A DNA stretch of 64,000 nucleotides from Caballeronia turbans (GCA_001544655.2 FCOD02000011.1:62001-126000), one strand, 5' to 3'. Counted from the stretch's first letter, positions 28,040-38,764 are shown. Notes: generated from the letters alone by a model not told the origin. Made by a program: numbers and translations.

Positions 28040-31000
28040 TCAACCCGTATTGCGCAAACCCGCGGCGATCCCGTTGATCGTCAGGTGAATCCCGCGACGC
28101 AGGCGCACGTTCTGATCGCCCGCGCGGTGGCGCTTAAGCAGCTCGACCTGCAAGTGGTTGAGCGGATCGAGATACGGGAAGCGGTTCTTGATCGAGCGCG
28201 CGAGCAGCGGGTTGTCGGAGAGTCGCTCGCCTTTGCCGGTGATTTCCGCGAGCACGTTCGACGTGCGCTCATGCTCCGCGACGATCTTGTCGAACACGGT
28301 CTTGCGCAGCTTTCTGTCGGTGACGAGCTGCGCATAGCGCGACGCAACCGCGAGATCCGTCTTCGCGAGCACCATGTCCATGTTCGACAGCAGGTTCTTG
28401 AAGAACGGCCACGTCTTGTGCATCTTGCGAAGCGTGGCGAGGCGCTTCGCGCGTTCGTCGTCGGAGCCGGACTTATCGAGATACGCCGTCACCGCGCTGC
28501 CGAAGCCGTACCAGCCCGTCAGCAGCAAACGGCACTGACCCCATGAAAAGCCCCACGGAATCGCGCGCAGATCCTCGATCTTGCGCTGCTTCGGATCCTG
28601 CAGCTTGCGCGACGCCGGCCGGCTGCCGATGTTCAGCTCCGCGATTTCCGAGATCGGCGTCGAGAGGAAGAAGTAGTCGGTGAAGCCGGGCGTCTCGTAG
28701 ACGAGCGCGCGGTACGCGGCCATCGCCGAATCGGAGAGCGTTTGCATCGTCGCTTCGAATTGCGGCAACTGCGCGGGCGCGTTCTCGTGCGGCAGCAGCG
28801 ATGCTTCGAGCGTCGCGGCGACGACCGTCTCCAGATTGCGCCGCCCGATTTCCGCGTTGGCGAACTTGCTCGCGATCACTTCGCCTTGCTCGGTCAGGCG
28901 GATTTGTCCGTCGACGGTGCCGGGCGGCTGCGACAGGATCGCCTGATAGGTCGGGCCGCCGCCGCGCCCGACCGTGCCGCCGCGGCCGTGGAACAGACGC
29001 AGGGTCGTGCCGCGTTCCTTGAAGAGCGTGACCAGCGCCAGTTCCGCGCGATACAGCTCCCAGTTCGACGTGAGGAAGCCGCCGTCCTTGTTGCTGTCGG
29101 AATACCCGAGCATCACTTCCTGCTCGTTGCCCTGATTCTCGATCAGCTTGTCGATGCCCGGCAGCGCGAAGAACTCGCCCATGATGACCGGCGCATTGCG
29201 CAAGTCCGCGATGGTCTCGAAGAGCGGAATCACCATCAGGCCGTCGCGCGGGGAGTCGTCCTTGGCGCCGAGGCAGCCTCGCAGCACGCCGGTTTCCTTC
29301 TGCAGCAGCATCACTTCCAGCAGGTCGCTGACGGTCTCGGTGTGCGAGATGATGTAGTTGCGCACCGCGCGCGCGCCGAACTTCTGGCGCGTCTCGCGCG
29401 CGGTTTCGAGCACGCCGAGTTCGCTCTTCGCGAGATCGGAATATTCGGCGTAAGGCAGACGCAGCGGACGCGGCTGCGCCAGTTCCTTCAGCAGCACCTC
29501 GCGCTTCTGCTCCTCGGGGAGCGATGCGTAATCGGCGGCGACGCCCGCGCGCGCGAGCAACTCCGCGACGACCGCCTCGTGGATATCCGAGCTCTGCCGC
29601 AAGTCGATGCTCGCGAGATGAAAGCCGAACACTTCCGCGGCGCGCGCGAGCGGCGACAGGCGCAGGATCGACATCGACGCGCCGTGATGCTCCGCGAGCG
29701 AGTCGACCAGCACGTGCAGGTCGCGCACGAATTCGGAGGCGTCGGCGTAGGGCTTCGCGCGAATCTGCGGCGCGCCCGGACCCGCGCTGCGCACCGCGAC
29801 GACGCCTTCGCCGAGCCGCACGCGAGCGCTCGCCGCAAGCCGCGTATAGATGCCGATGAGCGCGCGCCGATACGGCTCGTCCGTGCGATGCGGCGACTGA
29901 TCCGGTGAGGCATCGGCGAGCGCCTTCAACGCATCGCTCGAACCGGCGAGCAGGTTCGACACGGACAATTCCGCGCCGAGCTTGTGCGTCTCTTCCAGAT
30001 AGTGTTCGAAGATCACGATCGCCTGACGCGTGATCGCGGTTTCGAGCGTCTCGCCGGTGACGAACGGATTGCCGTCGCGGTCGCCGCCGATCCAGCTTCC
30101 CATCTGGAAGAACGGCGGCAGGCGCACGGGCAGGCCGTGCTCGGCGAGTGCGCCTTCGATATCGGCATAGAGCGCGGGAATCTCCGCGAGGAAGGTCGCG
30201 CGATAGTAGGACAGCGCGTTGTCGATTTCATCGGTGACGGAGAGCCGCGCGTCGCGCAACATGCGCGTCTGCCACAGCGAGGTCACCCGCGCGCGCAGCA
30301 CGGCTTCGTTCTGGGCGCGCTCGCGCGCCGTCAGTTCCTGATCGCGCTCCGCGAGCAGTCGCGCGATGTCATGTTGCGCATCGAGAATGCTCTTGCGCGA
30401 GACCTCGGTCGGGTGCGCGGTGAGGACCGGCACGATCAGCGCATCGCCGAAGAACTTCTCCAGCAGCTTGCGCGTCGCGCTGATGTTCTTGTGCTCGCGC
30501 ATGCGCTCGATTGCATAGGCGATCGTGCCCGGCTGCGGGACCGAGCCGGCGAGCGCGTGAATGCGGCGGCGGCGGTTGTGATGCCGGTCTTCCGCGATGT
30601 TCGCGAGATGCGAGAAATAGCTGAACGCGCGTACGACGGACACCGTCTGCTCCGGCGACAACGCGCGCAGCTTCTTCTCCAGCGTCTGTGCGGCTTCGCT
30701 GTCGTCTTCGCGGCGAAACTTCACGGCCGTCTGACGAATGGCTTCCACCACGTCGAACACGGCGTCGCCTTCCTGCTCGCGCAGCACTTCACCGAGCAGG
30801 CGGCCGAGGAAGCGGATGTCCTCGAAGAGCGGGCGGTCCTTGTCGTCGCGCGTGCGGCTCGCGGATTTCGGAGCGGCTGCGCCGTTGGCGCGCGGCGCCT
30901 TCGCCCTGGTCGCAACGCGTTTGGCCGCGGCCTTGACGCCTGGCCTCGGTTTCGGCGCGATAGCCGCTTTCGATGCCTTCACGGCCGTGGCGGCCTTCGT

Positions 31001-31099
31001 GACGATGGGCGACGACGCCGAACGGGGCGCGTCGGAGGAGGAAGACTTGGGCAATGCGGCGTTGCGGCGCGCCGGGCGAGCCGATCCAGAAGACGTCAC
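28040..31099 (-). CDS. ppc: Phosphoenolpyruvate carboxylase
   Basis: Anaplerotic enzyme making oxaloacetate from PEP and bicarbonate (1019 aa). Catalytic motifs: [13 protein letters not shown] (His) near residue 225, the [15 protein letters not shown] loop near 335, the [15 protein letters not shown] region near 655, [14 protein letters not shown] near 700 and the C-terminal ending NTG. The first ~85 residues are Ala/Lys/Arg/Pro/Ser-rich low complexity, making it longer than typical ppc (about 880-930 aa); alternative internal starts exist but were not preferred. Transcribed towards the terminator at 28033. Confidence 0.95.
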   Translation of the reverse strand: MTSSGSARPARRNAALPKSSSSDAPRSASSPIVTKAATAVKASKAAIAPKPRPGVKAAAKRVATRAKAPRANGAAAPKSASRTRDDKDRPLFEDIRFLGRLLGEVLREQEGDAVFDVVEAIRQTAVKFRREDDSEAAQTLEKKLRALSPEQTVSVVRAFSYFSHLANIAEDRHHNRRRRIHALAGSVPQPGTIAYAIERMREHKNISATRKLLEKFFGDALIVPVLTAHPTEVSRKSILDAQHDIARLLAERDQELTARERAQNEAVLRARVTSLWQTRMLRDARLSVTDEIDNALSYYRATFLAEIPALYADIEGALAEHGLPVRLPPFFQMGSWIGGDRDGNPFVTGETLETAITRQAIVIFEHYLEETHKLGAELSVSNLLAGSSDALKALADASPDQSPHRTDEPYRRALIGIYTRLAASARVRLGEGVVAVRSAGPGAPQIRAKPYADASEFVRDLHVLVDSLAEHHGASMSILRLSPLARAAEVFGFHLASIDLRQSSDIHEAVVAELLARAGVAADYASLPEEQKREVLLKELAQPRPLRLPYAEYSDLAKSELGVLETARETRQKFGARAVRNYIISHTETVSDLLEVMLLQKETGVLRGCLGAKDDSPRDGLMVIPLFETIADLRNAPVIMGEFFALPGIDKLIENQGNEQEVMLGYSDSNKDGGFLTSNWELYRAELALVTLFKERGTTLRLFHGRGGTVGRGGGPTYQAILSQPPGTVDGQIRLTEQGEVIASKFANAEIGRRNLETVVAATLEASLLPHENAPAQLPQFEATMQTLSDSAMAAYRALVYETPGFTDYFFLSTPISEIAELNIGSRPASRKLQDPKQRKIEDLRAIPWGFSWGQCRLLLTGWYGFGSAVTAYLDKSGSDDERAKRLATLRKMHKTWPFFKNLLSNMDMVLAKTDLAVASRYAQLVTDRKLRKTVFDKIVAEHERTSNVLAEITGKGERLSDNPLLARSIKNRFPYLDPLNHLQVELLKRHRAGDQNVRLRRGIHLTINGIAAGLRNTG

Positions 31100-31433
31100 G
31101 TTGGGTTCCTCTCAGAAGCTGCGAAGCCAGGGCACATCGACGCGATACGGCAACCCGGACGGGCGCTGCATCGGGCAGGAAACCGCAGGCCGTGCGAACG
31201 GCCGTGCGTCAAACCGGCGACAGCATGCCGCGGCGTTCTGCGGGCGCCCGGGCGTTCATCGCGCGAAGCGGCCTGCGCCGTCGTTCACCCGGATGCAAAC
31301 GCGCCACGGGCGCCCCGAAAGGCGCATCGGACAAGGCTCTCGCGCGCTGCCCGTGTGTCAGTGGACCTTGGCGTGCGTGCTACCATTGTTCGCTAATGTG
31401 TATTCATCCATCCCGTCATTCGATCGAGCATCA
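31100..31433. other. Divergent promoter region between ppc and hemC
   Basis: 334 bp between two start codons on opposite strands. It must hold promoters for both genes. I find no convincing paired -35/-10, no ORF and no repeat. Confidence 0.5.
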
Positions 31434-32441
31434 ATGAATTCCGAGACGCATTCAACGACACCGCCCGCGAGCATCACCATCGCTTCGCGGGAAAGCCGGC
31501 TTGCGATGTGGCAGGCCGAGCATGTGCGGTGTGCGCTGCACAAATTATATCCATCTTGTGACATAAAAATCCTCGGAATGACGACGCGCGGCGATCAGAT
31601 TCTGGATCGCACGTTGTCGAAGGTCGGCGGCAAAGGTCTCTTCGTGAAAGAGCTCGAAGCCGCGCTCGCCGATGGCCGCGCCGATCTCGCCGTGCATTCG
31701 CTGAAAGACGTGCCGATGGCATTGCCAGAAGGCTTCGTGCTCGGCGCCATTCTGGAGCGTGAAGATCCGCGCGATGCGTTCGTGTCGCCGCACTATGAAT
31801 CGCTGGAAGCGTTGCCTGCTGGAAGCATCGTCGGCACGTCGAGCCTGCGCCGCGAAGCGATGATCCGCGCGCGCTTTCCCGAACTCGAAGTCCGTCCGCT
31901 GCGCGGCAATCTCGACACGCGTCTTTCCAAGCTCGATCGCGGCGAATATGCGGCGATCATTCTCGCGGCCGCGGGGCTGAAGCGGCTCGCGCTCGAAGCG
32001 CGCATCCGCGCGCTGCTCGATCCGTCGGAGAGCTTGCCTGCGGCGGGGCAGGGCGCGCTCGGCATCGAGATTCGCGCGGATCGCGCCGATCTCGCCGCGT
32101 GGCTCGCGCCTTTGCACGACGAACATACCGCCCTCGCGGTCGAGGCGGAACGCGCGGTGTCGCGTGCGCTCGGCGGCAGTTGCGAAGTGCCGCTCGCGGC
32201 GCATGCCGTGTGGCGCGAAGGCTCGCTGCATCTGTGCGGCGCCGTGTCGACGACCGATGGCAAGCGCGTGTTGCGCGCGGAAGAAACCGTGCGTTCGCCC
32301 GATCTCGCGGGCGCGCTCGCGCTCGGCAAGCGCGTGTCGTCGGATCTCGAAGCGCAAGGCGCGATGGACATCGTCAACGCGCTCACGACGATGAGCCGTG
32401 CCGATGCCCCCAACACCGCGCCTTCGGGGCCCAAGTCCTGA
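31434..32441 (+). CDS. hemC: Hydroxymethylbilane synthase (porphobilinogen deaminase)
   Basis: Polymerises four porphobilinogens on a dipyrromethane cofactor to hydroxymethylbilane (335 aa). The cofactor-attaching cysteine is in [13 protein letters not shown] near residue 252; other conserved segments are [11 protein letters not shown] near 17, [11 protein letters not shown] near 64, HSLKDVPM and [13 protein letters not shown]. The stop TGA overlaps by one base the ATG of the next gene, so translation is coupled. First gene of hemC-hemDX-hemY. Confidence 0.97.
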   Translation: MNSETHSTTPPASITIASRESRLAMWQAEHVRCALHKLYPSCDIKILGMTTRGDQILDRTLSKVGGKGLFVKELEAALADGRADLAVHSLKDVPMALPEGFVLGAILEREDPRDAFVSPHYESLEALPAGSIVGTSSLRREAMIRARFPELEVRPLRGNLDTRLSKLDRGEYAAIILAAAGLKRLALEARIRALLDPSESLPAAGQGALGIEIRADRADLAAWLAPLHDEHTALAVEAERAVSRALGGSCEVPLAAHAVWREGSLHLCGAVSTTDGKRVLRAEETVRSPDLAGALALGKRVSSDLEAQGAMDIVNALTTMSRADAPNTAPSGPKS

Positions 32442-34573
32442 TGGCGAGCGAGCGCCGCGCCACCGTCATTGTTACGCGTCCGGGCGGACAGTCGTCCGCG
32501 TTGCTCGCGCTGCTCGCGAGCGCCGGCTTCGAGACGCTGGAATTTCCGCTCATCGATATCGCGCCCGTCGCTGACGATGCGCCGCTGCGCGCCGCGCTCG
32601 ACGAGCTCTTTCTGCCGCCGGGTCTGGCGGATATGCCCGCGCGTTACGCGCTCGTGGTGTTCGTGTCGCCCAATGCGATCGATCATGCGTTCACCCGGCT
32701 CGGCGCGCCGTGGCCCGCGGATCTGCCGGTCGCGGTGGTGGGTCCGGGATCGGTCGCGGCGCTCGCGCGGCAGGGCGTGCATGCGCCCGCGCATCGCGTG
32801 ATCAGTCCGTCGACGGAAGAAGCGGATCCGCGTTTCGACTCGGAAGCGCTCTACACCGCGATCGAAGCGCATTTCGGCACGAACGGTCTCGAAGGCAGGC
32901 GCGTGCTGATCGTGCGCGGCGACGGCGGCCGCGAATGGCTCGCCGAGCGGCTGACCGAGGCGGGCGCGCGGGTCGAGAAAGCCGCAGCGTATCGCCGCGT
33001 GCTGCCCGAGCCGTCGATGCAGAAGTGGGAGCGCATCCACGAACTGCTCGCGGGAAAACCGCACGCATGGCTGCTGACGAGTTCCGAAGGCGTGCGCAAT
33101 CTCAACGAACTCGCGCACGAACATCTCACCGCCGACGAAATCGTGCTGCTCAAACGCACGCCGGTCGTCTGCCCTCATCCGCGTATCGCCGAAGCTGCGC
33201 GGGGAGCGGGTTTTGATAGGATTACGGTGTCCGGCGCGGGCGACGAACGCATCGCACATTCGCTGGAAGCGCTGTTCCCGCTCGACACCGCCGAAAGAGC
33301 CGCGCAGGCGGCGCCACAACGCAACTCACGCGATCCGGAGGCCCACGCATACGCGAGCGCTGCAGCGAGCGCATCGAGCTCGAAGCATTCCTCATCCGCG
33401 CCGACGGACGCCCATCCGGCCAACGCGCCGGCCCACCAAACGGCTCAATCACGCATGACTGATTCGAACGATTCCAAGAAAGCCTCACCTCAGCCGAACG
33501 TGACACCGCCCTTGCCGCCGAACACGCCTTTCACGCCTTTCGAGCAGCAGAAGCGTCGCGGCGGCGCGGGCATCGTGTTGTTGTGGTTCGTCGTCGTCAT
33601 TCTGGCGGTGGCGGCGGGCGCGGGCGCGTTCGTCCTGAACCGCAAGTTCGACCGCGCCGACGCGCAACTGTCGCAGCGCCTCGCCCAGTCCGACGACCAG
33701 AACGCCGATCTGCGCGCGAAAGCCGATCAGGCCACGAGCGCGACCACCGCGCTCAACACGCAGATCATCCAGTTGCAAGGCAAGCTCAACGATGCGGAAG
33801 CGCATAGCCAGGCGCTGCAGCAGCAGTATCAGGATCTCGCCAGCAACCGCGACGACTGGACCGTCGCCGAAGTCGAGCAGATCCTGTCGAGCGCGAGCCA
33901 GCAACTGCAATTGACCGGCAACGTGCAACTCGCGCTCTTCGCGCTGCAAAGCGCCGACACGCGCCTTGCCGCGACCACCGGCCCGCAGGTCGTCGCGATC
34001 CGTAAAGCGATCGCGCAGGACATCGACAAGCTGAAGGCCACGCCCACCACCGACCTCACCGGCCTCGCGATCAAGCTCGACACGGCGATCGACCAGATCG
34101 ACCAGTTGCCGCTGTCGGGCGAAGCGCCGATCGCCCGCGCCCGCGCGCAGACGGCCGAACCGGCCAACAGCGCGTCGATCGCCGCGGCGACCGGCGAGCC
34201 GCGCTGGAAGGTGCTGTGGCATCAGATCACGAACGGCATCGGCCAGCAGTTGTCGAGCCTCGTGTCGGTGCGCCGCATCGACAATGCCGACGCGATGCTC
34301 ACGTCGCCCGATCAGGGCTACTTCGTGCGCGAGAACGTGAAGCTGCGTCTCTTGTCCGCGCGTCTGTCGCTCCTGTCGCGCAGCGAGCCGACGCTCAAGT
34401 CGGATCTGCATGCCGCCGATGCTGCGCTCGCGCGCTACTTCGATGCATCGTCGAAGAAAGTGCAGGCCGTGCGCGATCTCGTGAAGCAGGTCGATCAGGC
34501 GTCGCTCGCCGTCGCCGTGCCGAACCTGAACGCCAGCCTCGCCGCCGTCCATCAGTTCAAGCGAGGCGGATGA
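32441..34573 (+). CDS. hemDX: Fused uroporphyrinogen-III synthase and HemX-like membrane protein
   Basis: 710-residue fusion. Residues 1-~285 are HemD, which closes hydroxymethylbilane to uroporphyrinogen III (VTRPGGQSSALLALL, VGPGSVAALARQG, LLTSSEGVRNLNELA). A Ser/Ala/His-rich linker follows (~290-370), then one transmembrane segment (about 375-395) and a coiled-coil, TPR-like HemX periplasmic region (LRAKADQATSATTALNTQI). HemD and HemX are separate genes in many proteobacteria but fused in Burkholderia relatives. A methionine inside the linker (MTDSNDS, residue ~339) could also start a separate HemX product. Confidence 0.9.
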   Translation: MASERRATVIVTRPGGQSSALLALLASAGFETLEFPLIDIAPVADDAPLRAALDELFLPPGLADMPARYALVVFVSPNAIDHAFTRLGAPWPADLPVAVVGPGSVAALARQGVHAPAHRVISPSTEEADPRFDSEALYTAIEAHFGTNGLEGRRVLIVRGDGGREWLAERLTEAGARVEKAAAYRRVLPEPSMQKWERIHELLAGKPHAWLLTSSEGVRNLNELAHEHLTADEIVLLKRTPVVCPHPRIAEAARGAGFDRITVSGAGDERIAHSLEALFPLDTAERAAQAAPQRNSRDPEAHAYASAAASASSSKHSSSAPTDAHPANAPAHQTAQSRMTDSNDSKKASPQPNVTPPLPPNTPFTPFEQQKRRGGAGIVLLWFVVVILAVAAGAGAFVLNRKFDRADAQLSQRLAQSDDQNADLRAKADQATSATTALNTQIIQLQGKLNDAEAHSQALQQQYQDLASNRDDWTVAEVEQILSSASQQLQLTGNVQLALFALQSADTRLAATTGPQVVAIRKAIAQDIDKLKATPTTDLTGLAIKLDTAIDQIDQLPLSGEAPIARARAQTAEPANSASIAAATGEPRWKVLWHQITNGIGQQLSSLVSVRRIDNADAMLTSPDQGYFVRENVKLRLLSARLSLLSRSEPTLKSDLHAADAALARYFDASSKKVQAVRDLVKQVDQASLAVAVPNLNASLAAVHQFKRGG

Positions 34574-35766
34574 TGACGATTCGTGGACTCATCTGGCTCG
34601 CCCTGCTGTTCGCCGTCGCGGTGATCGTCGCGACGGTCGGCGGCTTCAACGGCGGGCAGATCCTGCTCGTGATGCCGCCGTATCGGATCGACATGTCGCT
34701 CAACCTGTTCGCGGTGGCGCTCGTCGTGCTGTTCATCGTGCTCTACGCGATCATCCGTGCGGTGCGCGGCGTGTGGAAGATGCCGTCGCGCGTCGCCGCG
34801 TATCGCGCGCGCAGCAAGCTCGCGAAGGCGAATGCGTCGCTGCGCGATGCGATCGGGCACTTGTACGCCGGGCGCTTTTCGAAGGCCGAGAAGGCCGCGC
34901 GCGATGCGCTTTCCGTCGATGAAAACAAGGGCGCGGCCGGGCTCATCGGTGCAAACGCGGCGCACCGCCTGCACGAATACGCGCGCCGCGACGAATGGCT
35001 CGCGCAGGTCTCCGGCACGGATTGGCAGGACGCGCGCCTCATGGCGACCGCCGACATGCGCGCCGATGGCCGCGACGCCGACGGCGCGCTCGTCGCGCTC
35101 ACCGAAATGCAGGCGCAGGGCGGACGGCGTATTCACGCGCAGCAGATTGCGCTGCGCGCGCAGCAGCAGTTGAAGAACTGGGGCGAAGTGCTGAAGCTCG
35201 TGCGTACGCTGGAAAAACGCGAGGCGCTGCATCCGGCGGTCGCGGTGCGGCTGCGTCAGGTGGCGGCGGAAAACCTGCTGCGCGACCGGCGGCACAATCC
35301 CGACGCGCTGCTCGAACTGTGGCAATCGCTTTCGGTGACCGAGCGCCAGTCGCCGCGTCTCGCCGATCTCGCCGCGGAGCTGCTGATCGCGCTGGATCGT
35401 CGCGCGGAGGCGAAGAAGATCGTCGAGGATGCGCTCGCGCACAACTGGGACGCGCGGCTCTTGCGGCGTTATCCGGATTGCATCGTTGGCGGCGACGCGT
35501 TCCCTTTGATCCAGCGCGCCGAAGCGTGGCAGAAGGAGCGCACCGAAGACGCCGACCTGCTCTTCACGCTCGGACGGCTGTGCCTGCATCAGCAGTTGTG
35601 GGGCAAGGCGCAGGCGTTCCTCGAATCGGCACTGAAACTCGCCGACAACGAACCGCTCAAGATCCGCACGCATCGCGCGCTCGCCCGCTTGCATGAGCAG
35701 CTCGGCGACACCGAAAAGGCGGCGGAGCATTACCGCGCGAGCGCGCTGGCGATGAACGTCGTCTGA
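34570..35766 (+). CDS. hemY: HemY-like TPR membrane protein
   Basis: 398 aa (397 if the second ATG is used), third gene of the operon; its ATG overlaps the hemDX stop. Two N-terminal transmembrane segments (residues 4-26 and ~40-66) precede TPR-like helices (KAERAxxxAL repeats, LRQVAAENLLRDRRHN, AQAFLESALKLADNE). This is the HemY-N family of unknown exact role in porphyrin handling, unrelated to the HemY protoporphyrinogen oxidase of Gram-positives. Confidence 0.88.
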   Translation: MMTIRGLIWLALLFAVAVIVATVGGFNGGQILLVMPPYRIDMSLNLFAVALVVLFIVLYAIIRAVRGVWKMPSRVAAYRARSKLAKANASLRDAIGHLYAGRFSKAEKAARDALSVDENKGAAGLIGANAAHRLHEYARRDEWLAQVSGTDWQDARLMATADMRADGRDADGALVALTEMQAQGGRRIHAQQIALRAQQQLKNWGEVLKLVRTLEKREALHPAVAVRLRQVAAENLLRDRRHNPDALLELWQSLSVTERQSPRLADLAAELLIALDRRAEAKKIVEDALAHNWDARLLRRYPDCIVGGDAFPLIQRAEAWQKERTEDADLLFTLGRLCLHQQLWGKAQAFLESALKLADNEPLKIRTHRALARLHEQLGDTEKAAEHYRASALAMNVV

Positions 35767-35797
35767 TATCGCGCTGTCTGCAGGTATTTAAGGAAGA

Positions 35798-35834
35798 AGC
35801 CGCATGAGCGAGGCGCCCATGCGGCTATTTTTTT
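35798..35834 (+). terminator. Terminator after hemY
   Basis: AGCCGCATG (35798-35806) pairs with CATGCGGCT (35818-35826), followed by seven T residues (35828-35834). Confidence 0.9.
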
Positions 35835-35981
35835 AACGCCGCTATTTCCACGGTTTTTGCGTTGTCTGTACGCCAGCGCACGGGCGCCACGCGGACAAGC
35901 TGCTGTAGTTTCGTTTTACGAAAATGAAAGATGGCGCCGCGCGTTTCAGACGCTGCTGCCCGTCGACACATGGGAGGCGGC

Positions 35982-37559
35982 GTGAAACGAGGGCTTCGTA
36001 CGTTTATCGGGCTTACGCTCGCCGTTTTTCTGTCCTGGCCCGATACCTCGCATTATTTTGCGCAGGGGGTCATCACGACAGCACCGTGGACCGGGACCTG
36101 GTCGGCCTCGCCTGACGTCACGGGCGATCCCGGCTTCAACAATCAGACGATTCGCCAGATCGTGCACACGAGTATCGGCGGCACGGCGGCGCGCCTGACG
36201 TTCTCCAATGTCTTCGGCGCGAAGCCGGTCACGCTCGGCGACGTGCATATCGCGCGCCGTGAGAGCGGAGCCCGGACGATCGCCGGCACGGATCGCGCCG
36301 CGACTTTCAACGGCCAGCCCTACGTCACGATTCCCGCGGGCGGCACGGTTCAGACCGACGCCATCCCATTTCAGGTGCCCGCACTCGCCGATATCGCCGT
36401 GAGCTTTCACATTCCGTCGCAAACGCCGCCGGGATCGACCGGCCACATCGAGGGCTTGCAGGACAACTACATCGCGCCGGGCGACGTCAGCGCGGACCCG
36501 GCGTTCGCGGGCGGCGTCGTGAACGCGGCGGGCGAGCAGTCGTATTACTTCCTCACCAATGTCGATGTAATGAACGCCGCGGCGACGGGCGCGGTGGTCA
36601 CGTTCGGTGCCTCGATCACGGACGGCTTGTCATCGACGCCCAACACGAACCGGCGCTGGCCGAACCGGCTCGCCGAGCGGCTGAGTCGCGCGGGCATGAC
36701 GGTCGGCGTGCTGAATCAGGGCATCAGCGGAAACGACTTTTTCACGGACGGCTCAGGCCAGTCCGGACTCAAGCGCTTCAGCCGCGACGTGCTCGGGCAA
36801 CCCAACGTGAAGTGGGTGATCGTTTCCGACGACGCGGTGAACAATCTCATCAGCGGCAATCCGCCGAGCGCGCAGCAGATCATCGGCGCCTATCAGCAGC
36901 TCGTGCAGCAGACGAGTGCTGCGAGAGTGGGACTGATCTGCTCGACGCTCACGCCCTTTGAAGGCCTGGACGCATGGACGCCGGAGATCGAGAACACGCG
37001 CCAGACGGTGAATGCGTATCTGCGCGACAAAAAGAGCGGCTGCGACGCCGTGCTCGATCAGGCCGCAGCGCTGGGCCGCCCGGCGGGCGCGGACACCTCT
37101 TCCGCGTTCACGCGCACCTACAACAGCGGTGACGACCTGCATCCGAACGATGCCGGGATGCAGGCGATCGCCAATGCCGTCGATCTGGCCTGGTTCGCCG
37201 CGCTGCCGCCGATCAACGCGCCCACCGCGTGCGGCGTTCTTGCGTCGGGCGAAGGTCTCGGCGCGGGCGGATCGCTTACAGCGTGCAGCGGCAGCGTGCA
37301 ACTGAACTTGCAGAGCGACGGTTACCTCGTCGCCGTCAGGAATGGCGCGACGATCTGGTCATCGCGCGTGAGCGGCACGCCGGGTGTCGAGGTGCGCATG
37401 CAGCCGGACGGCAATCTGGCGATGTACGACAGCAATGGCGCGATGGTCTGGCAGACGCACACCTCGGGCAATCCGGGCGCCTATGCGACTATCCTGCCGA
37501 ACGGATATCTCGTGATCTTTTCGGCGCGCGGCACGGCGCTGTGGTCGAGCGAGGGATGA
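35982..37559 (+). CDS. Secreted SGNH/GDSL hydrolase with C-terminal bulb-type lectin domain
   Basis: 525 residues from a GTG at 35982, which has GGGAGG 4 bp upstream; in-frame ATGs at 35931 and 35970 are alternatives. A signal peptide (MKRGLRTFIGLTLAVFLSW) precedes an SGNH esterase/lipase-like region: block I TFGASITDG near residue 210, block II LNQGISGNDF near 245, block V GDDLHPNDAG near 390. Block III is unusual (see findings). The last ~100 residues are a B-lectin repeat unit (LQSDGYLVAVRNGATIWSS, MQPDGNLAMYDSNGAMVWQT). Probably an extracellular carbohydrate esterase with a mannose-type sugar-binding tail. Monocistronic. Confidence 0.82.
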   Translation: MKRGLRTFIGLTLAVFLSWPDTSHYFAQGVITTAPWTGTWSASPDVTGDPGFNNQTIRQIVHTSIGGTAARLTFSNVFGAKPVTLGDVHIARRESGARTIAGTDRAATFNGQPYVTIPAGGTVQTDAIPFQVPALADIAVSFHIPSQTPPGSTGHIEGLQDNYIAPGDVSADPAFAGGVVNAAGEQSYYFLTNVDVMNAAATGAVVTFGASITDGLSSTPNTNRRWPNRLAERLSRAGMTVGVLNQGISGNDFFTDGSGQSGLKRFSRDVLGQPNVKWVIVSDDAVNNLISGNPPSAQQIIGAYQQLVQQTSAARVGLICSTLTPFEGLDAWTPEIENTRQTVNAYLRDKKSGCDAVLDQAAALGRPAGADTSSAFTRTYNSGDDLHPNDAGMQAIANAVDLAWFAALPPINAPTACGVLASGEGLGAGGSLTACSGSVQLNLQSDGYLVAVRNGATIWSSRVSGTPGVEVRMQPDGNLAMYDSNGAMVWQTHTSGNPGAYATILPNGYLVIFSARGTALWSSEG

Positions 37560-37601
37560 GAAAGGGCGCGGGCCGCGCGCAATGTGCGGCCCGAAGCGCG
37601 G

Positions 37602-37925
37602 TCAGTACGTGGGAACCGACGGATCGACCTGACGCGACCATGCGTCGATGCCGCCGTACAGGTTGAAAGTCTGCGTGAAGCCGCGCGATTCCAGGAACAT
37701 CGCGACCTGCGCGCTGCGCGCGCCGTGATGGCAGATGCAGACGATCTGCGCTTCGTCATCGAGCTCTTCGCTGCGCGCAGGGATGTCGCGCATCGGAATC
37801 GCCACGATGTTGTCCATCTTCGCCGTCTGGATTTCCCACGGCTCGCGCACGTCGAGCAGAACGGGGGCGGGGCGTGAGGCATCCGCGAGCCACGCGGCGA
37901 GTTCGGGTGCGGTGAGGTTTTGCAT
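37602..37925 (-). CDS. Rhodanese-like domain protein
   Basis: 107-residue single rhodanese domain (sulfurtransferase). The active-site loop is CICHHGARSAQVAMF with the catalytic cysteine near residue 64; VLLDVREPWEI near 24 and YGGIDAWSRQVDPSVP at the C-terminus are typical. The start MQNLTAPEL is preferred because AGGA precedes it and the frame extension to 37967 is not family-like. It is 54 bp downstream of the methyltransferase gene and probably co-transcribed with it. Confidence 0.9.
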   Translation of the reverse strand: MQNLTAPELAAWLADASRPAPVLLDVREPWEIQTAKMDNIVAIPMRDIPARSEELDDEAQIVCICHHGARSAQVAMFLESRGFTQTFNLYGGIDAWSRQVDPSVPTY

Positions 37926-37979
37926 TGAGATCCTGGCAAGACGCGCGACGCCGGCCACAACCGGCACCGCGCTTTCGGC

Positions 37980-38633
37980 TTAGAACTTGAAGTGCGACGG
38001 ATGCACCGCGTTCTTCAGCGGCGCGACAAGCGTTTCGAACACGTCCGACACGCGGAACTGCTTTTCATCCACGCGCGTGATGATCTGCGCCTTCATGACC
38101 GGCGCCGCGCCGACGAACGCCGCGATGCGCCCGCCGATCTTCAGTTGCTCGAGGAATTCCTGCGGCATGACGGGCAGCCCGCCCGACACGCAGATCACGT
38201 CGTAAGGCGCGCCCCGATCCCAGCCGAGTGCGCCGTCGCCGGTGATCACTTCCACGTTCGTCACGCCGTTCGCAGCGAGGTTCTGCTTCGCGAAATCGGC
38301 GAGTTCGGGCGAGATCTCGACTGTCGTCACGTTGCGGCCGCGATGCGCGAGCAGCGCCGCCATGTAGCCCGAGCCGGCGCCGATTTCCAGCACGGTTTCG
38401 CCCTTGTGGACTGCCAGTTCCTGCAGGACGCGCGCTTCGACCTTCGGCGAGAGCATGCGCTCGCCGCCCGGCAGCGGAATTTCGAGGTCCGCGAAAGCGA
38501 TGTTGCGGTACGCGGCGGGAACGAAGTTCTCGCGCTTGACGATCGCGAGCAGGTTCAGCACGTCCTGGTCCAGCACTTCCCACGGACGAATCTGTTGCTC
38601 GATCATGTTGAAACGCGCTTGCTCGATGTTCAT
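37980..38633 (-). CDS. Protein-L-isoaspartate O-methyltransferase family protein
   Basis: 217-residue PCMT-like SAM methyltransferase. MIEQQIRPWEVLD near the N-terminus, then motif I ETVLEIGAGSGYMAALLAHRG near residue 78, TGDGALGWDRGAPYDVICVSG near 130 and a C-terminal GGRIAAFVGAAPVM. The family's N-terminal signature differs from E. coli Pcm (it lacks the substrate region MVxxQI...GVxxxRVLxA), so repair of isoaspartate is plausible but unproven. Followed by the rhodanese gene. Confidence 0.85.
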   Translation of the reverse strand: MNIEQARFNMIEQQIRPWEVLDQDVLNLLAIVKRENFVPAAYRNIAFADLEIPLPGGERMLSPKVEARVLQELAVHKGETVLEIGAGSGYMAALLAHRGRNVTTVEISPELADFAKQNLAANGVTNVEVITGDGALGWDRGAPYDVICVSGGLPVMPQEFLEQLKIGGRIAAFVGAAPVMKAQIITRVDEKQFRVSDVFETLVAPLKNAVHPSHFKF

Positions 38634-38764
38634 GTTCTGTGTGCGTGATGGCGACCGGAGCGGGCTGCATCGCGGCCGGATGCGGGGCTAGAAAACTACG
38701 CGATTGTAGCAAATGGACGGTTTTTCCCGCCTGTTTCGCGCGCGGCGGCGCCGCGCGCTTGCGG

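Noticed and set aside
37568-37593. Terminator between SGNH hydrolase and rhodanese genes
   Set aside because: GGGCCGC/GCGGCCC can pair but there is no convincing U-tract in either direction.
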